Part shown: positions 18,513-27,024 of the stretch, piece after piece
Layout of the letters: the number at the start of each line of letters is the position of its first letter
Numbering within the stretch: the first letter of the stretch is position 1
Assembly (NCBI RefSeq): GCF_900099655.1
Contig: NZ_FNDC01000013.1
Location: forward strand, 1 to 64,000
Direction of reading: 5' to 3'
Origin: Planococcus glaciei
Lineage (GTDB): Bacteria; Bacillota; Bacilli; Bacillales_A; Planococcaceae
DNA: 64,000 nucleotides
Notes under the pieces: generated by a model
What the model was told of the DNA's origin: nothing
The model's database searches: none
The model's input: the letters and a program-made list of their open reading frames with translations, nothing else
Program-made: the position numbers and the translations under genes

Positions 18513-20792
18513 ATGAAAGCAAGAGGTCGTTTAATCGCCTTTTTCCTTATCATCATTGTCTTGATAGGAATTATGGCTCCCACGAGTTTACCCATTGCAA
18601 AAGACATCAGATTGGGATTGGATCTGCAAGGCGGATTCGAAGTTCTCTACGAAGTAAAACCGCTTGAAGGCGGAGAGCAGAAGATTACGCCGGCAGTATT
18701 GGCGGATACTTCGGAAGCACTGGCCAGCCGGATTGACGTGCTGGGCGTAAGTGAACCGGTCATCCAGATTGAAGGGGATAACCGCATCCGCGTCCAGTTG
18801 GCCGGTGTTGAAGATCAGGCTTCAGCTCGTGAATTATTGTCCACCGAAGCGAACTTGACGTTCCGCAATGCGGAAGATGAAGTAATGCTCGACGGCAGTG
18901 ATTTGAAACAAGGCGGAGCGGCAGGGACATTTGACCAAAATGGCGCGCCTGTTGTAACCCTTGAATTGAACGATCCAGGCAAATTCGCTGAAATCACCAG
19001 CGAAATTTCACAATTGCCGCCGCCAAGCAATGTTTTGGTCATTTGGCTCGATTTTGAAGAAGGCGTGGATTCATACGCTGAGGAACTCACGAAGCCGGAT
19101 CCGAAATTCGTTTCCGCACCGCGTGTTTCCCAGCGCATCAATTCGCAGTCGGTTGAAATTTCCGGCGCCTTCACTGTAGAAGAAACGCAGAACCTGGCGG
19201 GGATTTTGAACGCCGGTGCATTGCCGGTCAGCCTGGAAGAAATCTATTCGACTTCTGTCGGCGCCCAGTTCGGTGCAGAGGCACTTGACCAGACGATATT
19301 GGCAGCTACAATCGGTATCGGGCTTGTATTGTTGTTCATGCTGGTCTATTACCGTTTGCCGGGATTGATTGCTGCGATTACGCTGGCCGTATTCGTGTAC
19401 TTGATCTTGCTGACGTTTGAATGGATTGGCGGCGTCCTGACGCTGCCGGGTATTGCATCCATCGTACTTGGGGTCGGTATGGCAGTCGATGCCAACATCA
19501 TCACTTATGAGCGGATCCGCGAAGAATTGAGGATCGGCCGCAGCGTCAAAGATTCATTCAAGGCGGGGGCAGCCAGCTCGTTCTCAGCGATTCTGGATGC
19601 CAACGTCACCACTTTGATCGCCGCAGTCGTGTTGTTCATTTTCGGGACAAGCTCCGTCAAAGGGTTTGCAACGCTGTTGATCATCTCGATTCTTGTGTCA
19701 TTCCTGACAGCAATTTGGGGTTCACGACTCTTGCTTGGCCTGCTCGTCGGAAGCGGCATATTGGACGGCAAAGTCGGTTTGTTCGGACTCCGGAAATCGC
19801 TTGTCCATAAGCCGGAAGAAAACCTGGAAATCTTGGACCTTTCCACTCGCTTCGACCGCTATGACTTTGCTAAGCACCGCAATAAATTCTTCATTGCGTC
19901 GATTGCCTTGATTGTAGCCGGTATGGTTGTCATCGGCGTTTTCCGTCTGAATCTCGGCATTGACTTCTCGAGCGGTACGCGCGTCGAAATCACGGCAGAT
20001 TCAGCGGTCACGAAAGAACAGATAGAAACGTTCTTAAATGAAAATGGTTATCCAACTGAAGATGTAGTTATTTCTGGCGACAACTCTAATATCGGCGTGA
20101 CGCGCTATGTTGAAGAGTTTAGCCAGGAAGAAATCAATACCTTGAAAGCTGCGGCAATGGAAGAGTTCAATCACGAACCGAACATTTCTACGGTATCGCC
20201 GACAGTCGGACAGGAATTAGCGAAAAACGCCGTGTATGCTCTGGCGATTGCGTCCATCGGGATCATTCTTTACGTGGCTGTCCGCTTTGAATGGCGCATG
20301 GGTGTCGCTTCCATTGTGGCCTTGCTGCATGACGCATTCTTTATCGTTGCCGTCTTCAGCTTGCTGCGCCTGGAAGTGGATATCACCTTTATCGCCGCGG
20401 TGCTGACGATTGTCGGTTATTCGATCAACGATACCATCGTTACGTTTGACCGGATCCGTGAAAACTTGAAGCGGATGAAGAAAATCGATTCCGTGGAACA
20501 ATTGGAATTGATCGTCAACAAATCGCTTCGCCAGACGCTTGGCCGTTCTGTCAACACCGTGTTGACGGTGGTGCTGGTTGTTATTGCCTTGCTGGTATGG
20601 GGAGCACCTTCCATCACCAACTTCTCGCTCGCTTTATTGATCGGCTTGGTTGCCGGTACGTATTCTTCGATTTTCATCGCAGCCCAGTTATGGCTCGTAT
20701 TGAAAAAACGGGAATTGAACAAAAAAGGCCCAATCGATATCGAGAAGCTGGAAGAGAAAAACAAATGGGGTTCTGACGAGCCTGTCGTATAA
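18513..20792 (+). CDS. secDF: Protein translocase fusion SecDF
   Basis: This proton-driven RND-type partner of SecYEG pulls proteins across the membrane. The 759-aa protein is the fused SecD-SecF form usual in Bacillales. The SecD half has a first membrane span (7-27), motif D1 RLGLDLQGGFEVLYEV (near 33), a large extracellular P1 domain and five spans with GVGMAVDANIITYERIREE. The SecF half starts near 445 and has GIDFSSGTRVEI and NDTIVTFDRIRENL. There are about twelve spans in total. The GAGGAGG-like site precedes the ATG. Confidence 0.97.
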   Translation: MKARGRLIAFFLIIIVLIGIMAPTSLPIAKDIRLGLDLQGGFEVLYEVKPLEGGEQKITPAVLADTSEALASRIDVLGVSEPVIQIEGDNRIRVQLAGVEDQASARELLSTEANLTFRNAEDEVMLDGSDLKQGGAAGTFDQNGAPVVTLELNDPGKFAEITSEISQLPPPSNVLVIWLDFEEGVDSYAEELTKPDPKFVSAPRVSQRINSQSVEISGAFTVEETQNLAGILNAGALPVSLEEIYSTSVGAQFGAEALDQTILAATIGIGLVLLFMLVYYRLPGLIAAITLAVFVYLILLTFEWIGGVLTLPGIASIVLGVGMAVDANIITYERIREELRIGRSVKDSFKAGAASSFSAILDANVTTLIAAVVLFIFGTSSVKGFATLLIISILVSFLTAIWGSRLLLGLLVGSGILDGKVGLFGLRKSLVHKPEENLEILDLSTRFDRYDFAKHRNKFFIASIALIVAGMVVIGVFRLNLGIDFSSGTRVEITADSAVTKEQIETFLNENGYPTEDVVISGDNSNIGVTRYVEEFSQEEINTLKAAAMEEFNHEPNISTVSPTVGQELAKNAVYALAIASIGIILYVAVRFEWRMGVASIVALLHDAFFIVAVFSLLRLEVDITFIAAVLTIVGYSINDTIVTFDRIRENLKRMKKIDSVEQLELIVNKSLRQTLGRSVNTVLTVVLVVIALLVWGAPSITNFSLALLIGLVAGTYSSIFIAAQLWLVLKKRELNKKGPIDIEKLEEKNKWGSDEPVV

Positions 20793-20850
20793 AGAGAACT
20801 TCCGTTCAATGGGAGCTTCTGCCCCTTCAATTGGGATAAGTTTATAAAAG

Positions 20851-20894
20851 AAATGGAACAGGGTATAGAACTTATGACCTTGTTCCATTTTTTT
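20851..20894 (+). terminator. Terminator after secDF
   Basis: AAATGGAACA (20851-20860) pairs with TGTTCCATTT (20881-20890), with an inner GGT/ACC stem and a T-run. Confidence 0.88.
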
Positions 20895-20911
20895 ATCTAT
20901 TTTGAAGGGAG

Positions 20912-21265
20912 ATGCACACGATGAAATTTCAAGCGCTCGCCATCATTGGGCTTATACTTGCAGTGTTGCTCGCAGTTTTTGCAGTAGCCAATGTGGAAAA
21001 TGTTCCAGTCAATTATTTATTTGGGGAAGCCCAATGGCCGCTCATTCTCGTTATTCTTGTCTCCGCTCTTTTAGGATTCTTGCTCAGCGGCACCGTGGCC
21101 ATCATTCGCATGTTCACTTTGCAGCGGAAAGTTAAATCGCTTCAAAAAGAAATTGCGGTGAAGGAATCGCTGATTGCCACCCAGCAAAATGAAATTGCGG
21201 AATACCAGAAAGCCGATGTCCATCCTGAAGCGATGGTCGTCACCGATGACCGCCAAACGCTTTAA
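20912..21265 (+). CDS. LapA-domain (DUF1049) small membrane protein
   Basis: This 117-aa protein has two membrane spans (about 7-28, AIIGLILAVLLAVFAVANV, and 42-63, LILVILVSALLGFLLSGTVAI) and then a cytoplasmic coiled coil (about 70-100) rich in Lys and Glu. That is the topology of the lipopolysaccharide-assembly protein A domain family, which in Gram-positive bacteria has no known role. ATG with GAAGGGAG upstream. It stands alone between the secDF terminator and a repeat-rich gap. Confidence 0.8.
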   Translation: MHTMKFQALAIIGLILAVLLAVFAVANVENVPVNYLFGEAQWPLILVILVSALLGFLLSGTVAIIRMFTLQRKVKSLQKEIAVKESLIATQQNEIAEYQKADVHPEAMVVTDDRQTL

Positions 21266-21287
21266 TCTAAACAAAAGGGCTGTCCGA

Positions 21288-21317
21288 GAAGTCTATTATT
21301 CGACTTATCGGACAGCC
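21288..21317. repeat. Long hairpin after the LapA-domain gene
   Basis: GGCTGTCCGA (21288-21297) and TCGGACAGCC (21308-21317) form a stem extended inward by AGTC/GACT. No T-run follows on the plus strand, so it is a weak terminator at best. Confidence 0.6.
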
Positions 21318-21364
21318 TCACTTGCTTCTAATGAATCGTAGAGGAATACAATTGCTCCTGTTTC

Positions 21365-21422
21365 TGCATCGCTACGCTAGCTTCGAAACATGAAAGAGCG
21401 TTGCATCGCTGCGCTAGCTTCG
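21365..21422. repeat. Two 21-bp direct repeats in the lapA-recJ gap
   Basis: TGCATCGCTACGCTAGCTTC (21365) recurs at 21402 with one change (A to G). The starts are 37 bp apart. Each copy contains the short palindromes GCTAGC and CGNNGCG-like blocks. No function is recognised. Confidence 0.6.
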
Positions 21423-21561
21423 TCGCAAACAATTCAATCGAACTACTTTCTTCCGACTTGCTCGCCGCCTTGCGCTTCATTCCCTTTTCCGGCTTTTTTA
21501 TAAGAATGTACGTGAAAAGAGAGAATAAAATAAAGCGCTCAGTGATTTTTTGCCTTCTCTC

Positions 21562-21681
21562 GATATGGAGCAAAACAGCGGAGACTCCCGCGGGACAGCG
21601 CCGTGCCGAAATCCACTCGGCTGTTAAGCCGAGTTAGTTCGGCGCAAGCCCGCAGGAAAGCGGAGCTGTTTTGCGGAATAT
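21562..21681. repeat. Dispersed palindromic repeat, copy 1
   Basis: The element starts GATATGGAGCAAAAC and ends GGAGCTGTTTTGCGGAATAT, the same edges as a second copy at 29950. Outer arms GCAAAACAGC (21570-21579) and GCTGTTTTGC (21665-21674) are perfect complements. Inside, CCCGCGGG/CCCGCAGG blocks flank a hairpin ACTCGGCT-GTTA-AGCCGAGT (21615-21634). It resembles the GC-rich interspersed repeats seen in many Bacillales gaps. The rest of 21266-21808 shows no gene. Confidence 0.7.
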
Positions 21682-21730
21682 TGGTGCTATCTAGAAGGAG
21701 TATTTCTATATCTTTCTCAACAAGCAAAGA

Positions 21731-21768
21731 AGTTGTCCCAAATTTCTTTTGGGACAACTTCTTTTTGT
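21731..21768 (+). terminator. Strong hairpin terminator upstream of recJ
   Basis: GAAGTTGTCCCAAA and its complement TTTGGGACAACTTC enclose a short loop and are followed by TTTTTG. It insulates recJ from upstream transcription; a TATAAT at 21785-21790 follows and may be the recJ -10. Confidence 0.85.
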
Positions 21769-21814
21769 CTGCGCGGAAATTCTGTATAATGAACGGGTAA
21801 GGAAGTGAATGTAC

Positions 21815-24157
21815 ATGATAGAATCCAAAAAGCGATGGCGCTTGACCACTCCCGACATGGAGCGGGTGCAAGCCATTCAAACAGAATTATCCATTTCGTC
21901 CGTTTTGGCCAAAATATTAGTGACGCGGGGCATTACGACCGCTGAAGAAGCACGTGATTTCATGAACATGGACGCGCACGGAATACATAACCCGTATCTC
22001 ATGAAAGATATGGACATTGCCGTCGGGCGCATCCGCCAAGCCATTGAAGAACAACAGAAAATTTTAGTGTACGGTGACTACGATGCCGATGGAGTTACGA
22101 GCACGACCGTCATGATGACGGTGCTCGAAGACCTCGGTGCTGATGTTTCCTTTAAGATCCCGAACCGCTTTAAGCATGGCTACGGGCCGAATAAAGAATT
22201 GTTCCAGGAAGCGCATGACGAAGGTGTGAACTTGATCGTCACCGTCGATAACGGCATTTCGGGCATCGACGAAGTAGAGTTTGCCAATAGCCTCGGCATG
22301 GAAGTCATTATCAGCGACCACCATGACATCGGCGAAACGATGCCAAATGCATTGGCGATTGTCCATCCGCGCCATCCGGAAGGCGATTATCCGTTCGGTG
22401 AACTGGCAGGCGTCGGTGTGGCATTCAAAATCGCCCAGGCATTGTATGAAGAAGTGCCGGATCACCTGGTGGAACTTGTGGCGATCGGCACGATTGCCGA
22501 TTTGGTGCCGCTGCATGACGAAAACCGCATTCTCGTAAAAATGGGCTTGGAAGCACTGCGGGACACGCCGCGCCCAGCGATCGACGCTTTGTCGGAAGTG
22601 TCCGGCGTGAAGCAGCGCGAAATTACGGAAGAAACGATCGGCTTTATGTTCGGGCCGCGCATCAATGCAATTGGCCGCCTTCAGGATGCCGATCCGGCGG
22701 TGCAATTGTTTATGACCGATGATGCTGCGGAAGCCCGCAGCCTTGCCGGAGGACTTGATGTATTGAACAAAGAGCGCCAGGCCATCGTCAAACAGATATC
22801 AGATGAAGCAACGGGGCAGGTGGACGCCCGTTATCCGGACGGACCGCCGCATGTCATTGTGGTGGCGCAGGAAGGCTGGAACCCGGGCGTAGTCGGGATT
22901 GTGGCTTCGAAGCTAGTGGAGAAATATTACCGCCCGACAATTGTGTTGTCGCTGAATCCGGAAACCGGCAAAGCAAAAGGCTCCGCCCGCAGCATTGAAG
23001 GCTTCCATTTGTACAATGAACTGGCAGCGAACCGCGACATCCTGCCGCATTTCGGCGGGCACCCGATGGCAGCCGGCATGACGCTCGATCTGGAACATGT
23101 CGATGCGCTGCGCGAACGGTTAAATAAACAAGCGGAAACGAGTTTGACCGAAGAAGATTTGATTCCTGTTGTGGAAATTGATATTCCCGTCCGCCTGGAA
23201 GAAATCGATATCGAAACGATTGAATCGATGCGCTATTTGGCGCCTTTTGGCATGGGCTTTGCCAAGCCGAAGTTTTTCCTGGATGAAGTGAAAGTGGCGT
23301 CGATCCGAAAAATCGGTGCAGCGCAAAACCACTTGAAAATGGAACTGGCCCAAAACGCTGCGACCATTGATGCCGTCGGTTTCGGCATCGGCCCTCTCGG
23401 CGATGAATTGACGCCCGATGTGAAAATTGATGTCATCGGCGACCTTCAGATCAACGAGTGGAACGGCCGCAAAAAGCCGCAGCTGATGATTGAAGACATC
23501 CGAACGGATGAATGGCAATTGTTCGATATCCGCGGCATCCGGCAAGTATCCCGCTGGTCGAAGCTGATTCCGGAAAAAGAACAGGTTTTCCTGGCCTTTA
23601 AGCCGGAAACCGTTGCCGTGTTCCAGACGCTTCTGCAGCAGCCGATTTATACGCCTGAGACGCTGCAAGAGCTCGATGAACCGAAATTCCATTTGGTGCT
23701 TCTGGATTTGCCGGACACCGAAGAGCAATTAGCCGAAGTTTTGTCACATATTAATCCGAAACGGATCTACGCCCATTTCTATGCAAAAGAGTCGCAGTAT
23801 TTCGAGCAGATCCCTACGCGGGAGCAGTTTGCGTGGCTCTTTGCATTTATTAAAAAACGCGGTTCGTTTGATTTTAAAAAGCACAGCGATGAACTTGCCA
23901 AGCACAAAGGGTGGACGCGGGAAGCATTATTTTTCATGCTTCAGGTGTTTTTTGAACTCGGTTTTGTTACACTTAACAATGGACTTACAGAGATTGCAGC
24001 AGCTACAGGCAAGCGGGATTTGTCGGAAGCGCCGATTTACAAGAAGCGCCAGCAGCAAATCGCGTTGGAACAAAAGCTTTTGTATGCATCTTATAAGGAT
24101 TTAAAAGAGTGGTTTGATGCGAAAGTGTCGGCCAAGGAGGAAGAATTATGGATTTAA
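21815..24157 (+). CDS. recJ: Single-stranded-DNA-specific exonuclease RecJ
   Basis: RecJ is a 5'-3' exonuclease in recombination and mismatch repair. The 780-aa protein has DHH-domain motifs in order: [11 protein letters not shown] (near 86), VDNGI, SDHHD and [11 protein letters not shown], then DHHA1 with [15 protein letters not shown] and [11 protein letters not shown], an OB fold (about 455-560) and the Bacillus-type C-terminal extension. I prefer ATG 21815 (GGAAGTG seven bases away, protein begins MIESKKRW) over ATG 21809, which almost touches the ribosome site. It overlaps apt by 10 nt. Confidence 0.96.
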   Translation: MIESKKRWRLTTPDMERVQAIQTELSISSVLAKILVTRGITTAEEARDFMNMDAHGIHNPYLMKDMDIAVGRIRQAIEEQQKILVYGDYDADGVTSTTVMMTVLEDLGADVSFKIPNRFKHGYGPNKELFQEAHDEGVNLIVTVDNGISGIDEVEFANSLGMEVIISDHHDIGETMPNALAIVHPRHPEGDYPFGELAGVGVAFKIAQALYEEVPDHLVELVAIGTIADLVPLHDENRILVKMGLEALRDTPRPAIDALSEVSGVKQREITEETIGFMFGPRINAIGRLQDADPAVQLFMTDDAAEARSLAGGLDVLNKERQAIVKQISDEATGQVDARYPDGPPHVIVVAQEGWNPGVVGIVASKLVEKYYRPTIVLSLNPETGKAKGSARSIEGFHLYNELAANRDILPHFGGHPMAAGMTLDLEHVDALRERLNKQAETSLTEEDLIPVVEIDIPVRLEEIDIETIESMRYLAPFGMGFAKPKFFLDEVKVASIRKIGAAQNHLKMELAQNAATIDAVGFGIGPLGDELTPDVKIDVIGDLQINEWNGRKKPQLMIEDIRTDEWQLFDIRGIRQVSRWSKLIPEKEQVFLAFKPETVAVFQTLLQQPIYTPETLQELDEPKFHLVLLDLPDTEEQLAEVLSHINPKRIYAHFYAKESQYFEQIPTREQFAWLFAFIKKRGSFDFKKHSDELAKHKGWTREALFFMLQVFFELGFVTLNNGLTEIAAATGKRDLSEAPIYKKRQQQIALEQKLLYASYKDLKEWFDAKVSAKEEELWI

Positions 24158-24660
24158 AGCAGTACGTAACAATTGTTGAAGACTGGCCAAAACCAGGGAT
24201 CAGTTTCAAAGACATTTCGACAATTATGGATAACGGAGAAGTATATAAATACGCTACCGACCAGATTGTGGAATACGCGAAAACAGTGAATGCAGAATTG
24301 ATCGTCGGCCCTGAAGCCCGCGGTTTTATCATTGGCTGCCCGGTTGCGTACGCACTGGGAATCGGCTTTGCACCTGTCCGCAAAGAAGGGAAATTGCCGC
24401 GTGAAGTGATTCGCGCTGAATATGGCCTTGAATACGGCAAAGACGTGTTGACGATGCACAAAGATGCCATCAAACCAGGCCAACGTGTATTGATCACGGA
24501 TGATTTATTGGCAACGGGCGGAACAATCGGCGCAACCATCAATTTGGTGGAGCAGCTGGGCGGCATCGTCGTGGGCTGTGCATTCCTGATTGAACTGACG
24601 TATTTGGACGGCCGCAAGAACCTTGACGGCTATGACATTATGACACTTATGCAGTATTAA
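24148..24660 (+). CDS. apt: Adenine phosphoribosyltransferase
   Basis: Apt salvages adenine to AMP using PRPP. The 170-aa protein begins [20 protein letters not shown] and has GPEARGFI (near 54) and the PRPP loop [13 protein letters not shown] (about 114-126). It overlaps the recJ end by 10 nt, so it is translated in tandem. In Bacillus rel follows directly; here two accessory genes are inserted after apt. Confidence 0.97.
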   Translation: MDLKQYVTIVEDWPKPGISFKDISTIMDNGEVYKYATDQIVEYAKTVNAELIVGPEARGFIIGCPVAYALGIGFAPVRKEGKLPREVIRAEYGLEYGKDVLTMHKDAIKPGQRVLITDDLLATGGTIGATINLVEQLGGIVVGCAFLIELTYLDGRKNLDGYDIMTLMQY

Positions 24661-24664
24661 TCTT

Positions 24665-24699
24665 TTCCCTCCGCCAATTGCTGGCGGGGGGAATTTTTT
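24665..24699 (+). terminator. Terminator after apt
   Basis: TCCCTCCGCCA and TGGCGGGGGGA form the stem, followed by six T residues. It separates recJ-apt from the accessory gene downstream. Confidence 0.88.
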
Positions 24700-24735
24700 A
24701 TAGTCCGGCGGGTATGGAAGAAAGAGGTGATGGAT

Positions 24736-26268
24736 ATGGAACTTAGCAAATACCACGATCCAGCAAAAAACAAAGAACTGCTGGCAGCGATAATGAACGA
24801 TCCGCAGCCAATTGAAGAGCTGACCAACGAGACCCAGGAACTTTTCCGCCAAATCAAATCAAATGATGGCCCCATTAAACATTTCTCCTACAAAAAAACG
24901 CGCCTCGAGCTGCTCTGGTCATTTCTGGCCGAAGAGCATTCCACCGAAGATCCGCACCATTACTCCGAGCGGGTGGAAAACGGCGACGTGGTTCCGGAAT
25001 GGAAGACAGAGCTGGACGAAGAATACATTAAACTGGAAAATGCCTTTACACGGCAAGTAAATGTTGAAGACTTCGGGGCAGTCGGGGACGGTATGACCGA
25101 TTGCACCAAAGCATTCCGGGAAGCGTTCGGCAGCGGGCGGGTGGATGTCTATGTGCCAGCAGGGATTTACATCGTCCGGAAACTGGAACTGCCTTCCTGG
25201 ACGCGGCTCCGGGGAGCAGGAAAAGGGGCCACGGTGCTGAAACTGCACAGCGCTGCGCCGAAACGCCAGCGCCTCTTGGCAAACCGGAATTTCATCCGGG
25301 GCAACCATCACATTTCCGTGGAGCGTCTGGGGCTCGATTGGAATGTCGAGCGCCTTGGCAATGTGTCAAATACGAGTGCTGGAAATAATTTTTCCAGCTG
25401 CCTGACTTATGCTCATGTTACGTATGGCTGGGTGAAAGAAGTCGCTGCGGTGAATCCGGGGCTGCACTGCTTTGACGTTTCGTCCACGTTTTACAATTAC
25501 GGCGGCGATGGGCGGCGGGCAAAAGGCGGAAGCCGTTATGTCTGGCTCGACCGGGTCAATGGCTGGGGCTTCGGCGATGATGGCATTACGACCCACCACA
25601 GCGATTACATATTCATTTCCAATTCGCATTTATGCGATCCGAGCGGCCGGTCGCATAAAAAAGGCTTTTCCAATTCTAATGGCATTGAAATTGACGACGG
25701 CTCCCGCTTTGTGTGGCTGCTCAACAATTCAACGACGCGCTGTTTCGGCGGAGTGGAGATCAAAGCCCATGCGACCAGTTCCGCTGCGACGGGCGTTTTC
25801 ATTTCCGGCCATTTGTCGGTCAGCGACAACCGTTCGTTCAATTTCCGCCACATCGGCCATCATGCAGCCGAAGATCCCGATTCATTATCCGCATTTAATA
25901 TCGCAGCACAGCGCCTCGTAGCGGTAACGCCGGTGTTTACCGAAATGTATGCCGGTTCATCGCCGCGCGCTCTGGTCGTGTCCGGCTTCCGAAACGTGGC
26001 GATCAACCAATTCTTGTTTATCGGCGATCCGCAATATGACTACAAAGGGCATCCGGCCGTAGCCATCCAGTACAAAGCGGGAGATGTATCGCTGACGAAC
26101 GGGCGCATCAGCGGCTTTAAAAAGTCGAAATCCGACCTGTATTTAGGCAGCGGCGACCGGGTGACGGTGCGCAATATCCGCTGTTTGGATTCTGCAAAAC
26201 GCCCGGTAAAAGGCGGCAAAGGCAATAAAACGATTGTGGTGGAGAATGTCGGGCCAGAAACGGTTTAG
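24736..26268 (+). CDS. Right-handed beta-helix protein, pectate-lyase-3 / GH28-like
   Basis: This 510-aa protein has an all-helical first ~95 residues I do not recognise. A Pectate_lyase_3-type start follows, DFGAVGDGMTD (112-122), then a long parallel beta-helix with NRNFIRGNHHISVERLGLDW and DDGITTHHSDYIFISNSH. The His- and Asp-rich GFGDDGITTHH turn resembles active-site loops of glycoside hydrolase 28 relatives, but substrate and catalysis are unknown. No signal peptide or anchor is seen, which is odd for a polysaccharide enzyme and closer to phage tail-spike-like relatives. AGAGGTGAT precedes ATG 24736. It interrupts the apt-rel order, so it is probably acquired. Confidence 0.7.
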   Translation: MELSKYHDPAKNKELLAAIMNDPQPIEELTNETQELFRQIKSNDGPIKHFSYKKTRLELLWSFLAEEHSTEDPHHYSERVENGDVVPEWKTELDEEYIKLENAFTRQVNVEDFGAVGDGMTDCTKAFREAFGSGRVDVYVPAGIYIVRKLELPSWTRLRGAGKGATVLKLHSAAPKRQRLLANRNFIRGNHHISVERLGLDWNVERLGNVSNTSAGNNFSSCLTYAHVTYGWVKEVAAVNPGLHCFDVSSTFYNYGGDGRRAKGGSRYVWLDRVNGWGFGDDGITTHHSDYIFISNSHLCDPSGRSHKKGFSNSNGIEIDDGSRFVWLLNNSTTRCFGGVEIKAHATSSAATGVFISGHLSVSDNRSFNFRHIGHHAAEDPDSLSAFNIAAQRLVAVTPVFTEMYAGSSPRALVVSGFRNVAINQFLFIGDPQYDYKGHPAVAIQYKAGDVSLTNGRISGFKKSKSDLYLGSGDRVTVRNIRCLDSAKRPVKGGKGNKTIVVENVGPETV

Positions 26269-26311
26269 CAAAAAAAGAATTTGTCGAAAACTCACGCGAA
26301 AAATGTCGAAT

Positions 26312-26339
26312 TTGTGTATGCTGTGTTACTATTTATAAT
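26312..26339 (+). promoter_or_regulatory. Candidate promoter for the DJ-1/PfpI gene
   Basis: TTGTGT (26312-26317), a 16-bp spacer and TATAAT (26334-26339), 80 bp before the GTG start. Confidence 0.5.
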
Positions 26340-26419
26340 AAACTTAGGCATTCTAACAGCAATTCACTGAAAATAGCGATAAAATAACAAGTAACAGCCA
26401 ATAAAGGGAGGTGCATCCA

Positions 26420-26944
26420 GTGAGATTGAGCGGCAAAAAAATTCTCAGTTTTGTGCATCACGAGTTCGAAGACTTGGAGTTGTGGTATCCAATCCTGCGT
26501 TTGCGGGAAGAAGGCGCGCAAGTAGACATCGCCGGCGAAGAAGCGGGCGTGAAGTACATCGGTAAATACGGTGTGCCGGCGGAATCCGATTTCTCCTACG
26601 GCGACATCAGCCCGAAAGACTACGACGCCATCCTGGTCCCAGGCGGGTGGGCGCCTGATAAGATTCGCCGGTTCCCGGAAGTGCTGAATATCGTGCAGTT
26701 CATGGACGAGCACAAATTGCCGATCGGCCAGATCTGCCATGCCGGCTGGGTGCTGATATCAGCCGGCATTTTAACAGGCAAACGGGTGACCAGTACGCCG
26801 GGCATCAAGGACGATATGGTCAATGCCGGCGCGGAATGGCTGGATGAACCTGTCGTCGTGGACGGCCATTTGGTATCGAGCCAGCGGCCGCCGGATCTGC
26901 CGGACTATATGCGTGAATTCATTAAAGTGATGGAGCAGCAATAA
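26420..26944 (+). CDS. DJ-1/PfpI-family protein (class I glutamine-amidotransferase-like)
   Basis: The 174-aa protein has the nucleophile elbow GQICHAGW with C106-H107 and an acidic residue E17 in HHEFEDLELWYP, the usual Glu-Cys-His set. VPGGWAPDKIRR lies near 73. Members act as proteases, chaperones or deglycases; the specific reaction here is unknown. GTG 26420 is preferred over GTG 26411, because AGGGAGGTG lies six bases upstream of 26420 and overlaps the earlier codon. It stands alone between the beta-helix gene and rel. Confidence 0.85.
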   Translation: MRLSGKKILSFVHHEFEDLELWYPILRLREEGAQVDIAGEEAGVKYIGKYGVPAESDFSYGDISPKDYDAILVPGGWAPDKIRRFPEVLNIVQFMDEHKLPIGQICHAGWVLISAGILTGKRVTSTPGIKDDMVNAGAEWLDEPVVVDGHLVSSQRPPDLPDYMREFIKVMEQQ

Positions 26945-26951
26945 GAAAGCT

Positions 26952-26980
26952 TTACTTTTCTGTCCATTGTTTTTTATAAT
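26952..26980 (+). promoter_or_regulatory. Candidate promoter for rel-dtd
   Basis: TTACTT (26952-26957), a 17-bp spacer and TATAAT (26975-26980), 45 bp before rel. Confidence 0.5.
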
Positions 26981-27024
26981 AGAAAGATATACTTTTCGAA
27001 AAATCAGAAGCAAGGTGGGCAATT

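Noticed and set aside
24664..24735. Attachment site at the apt end for the accessory genes
   Set aside because: I looked for direct repeats bounding the beta-helix and PfpI genes and saw none convincing, and no integrase is present.
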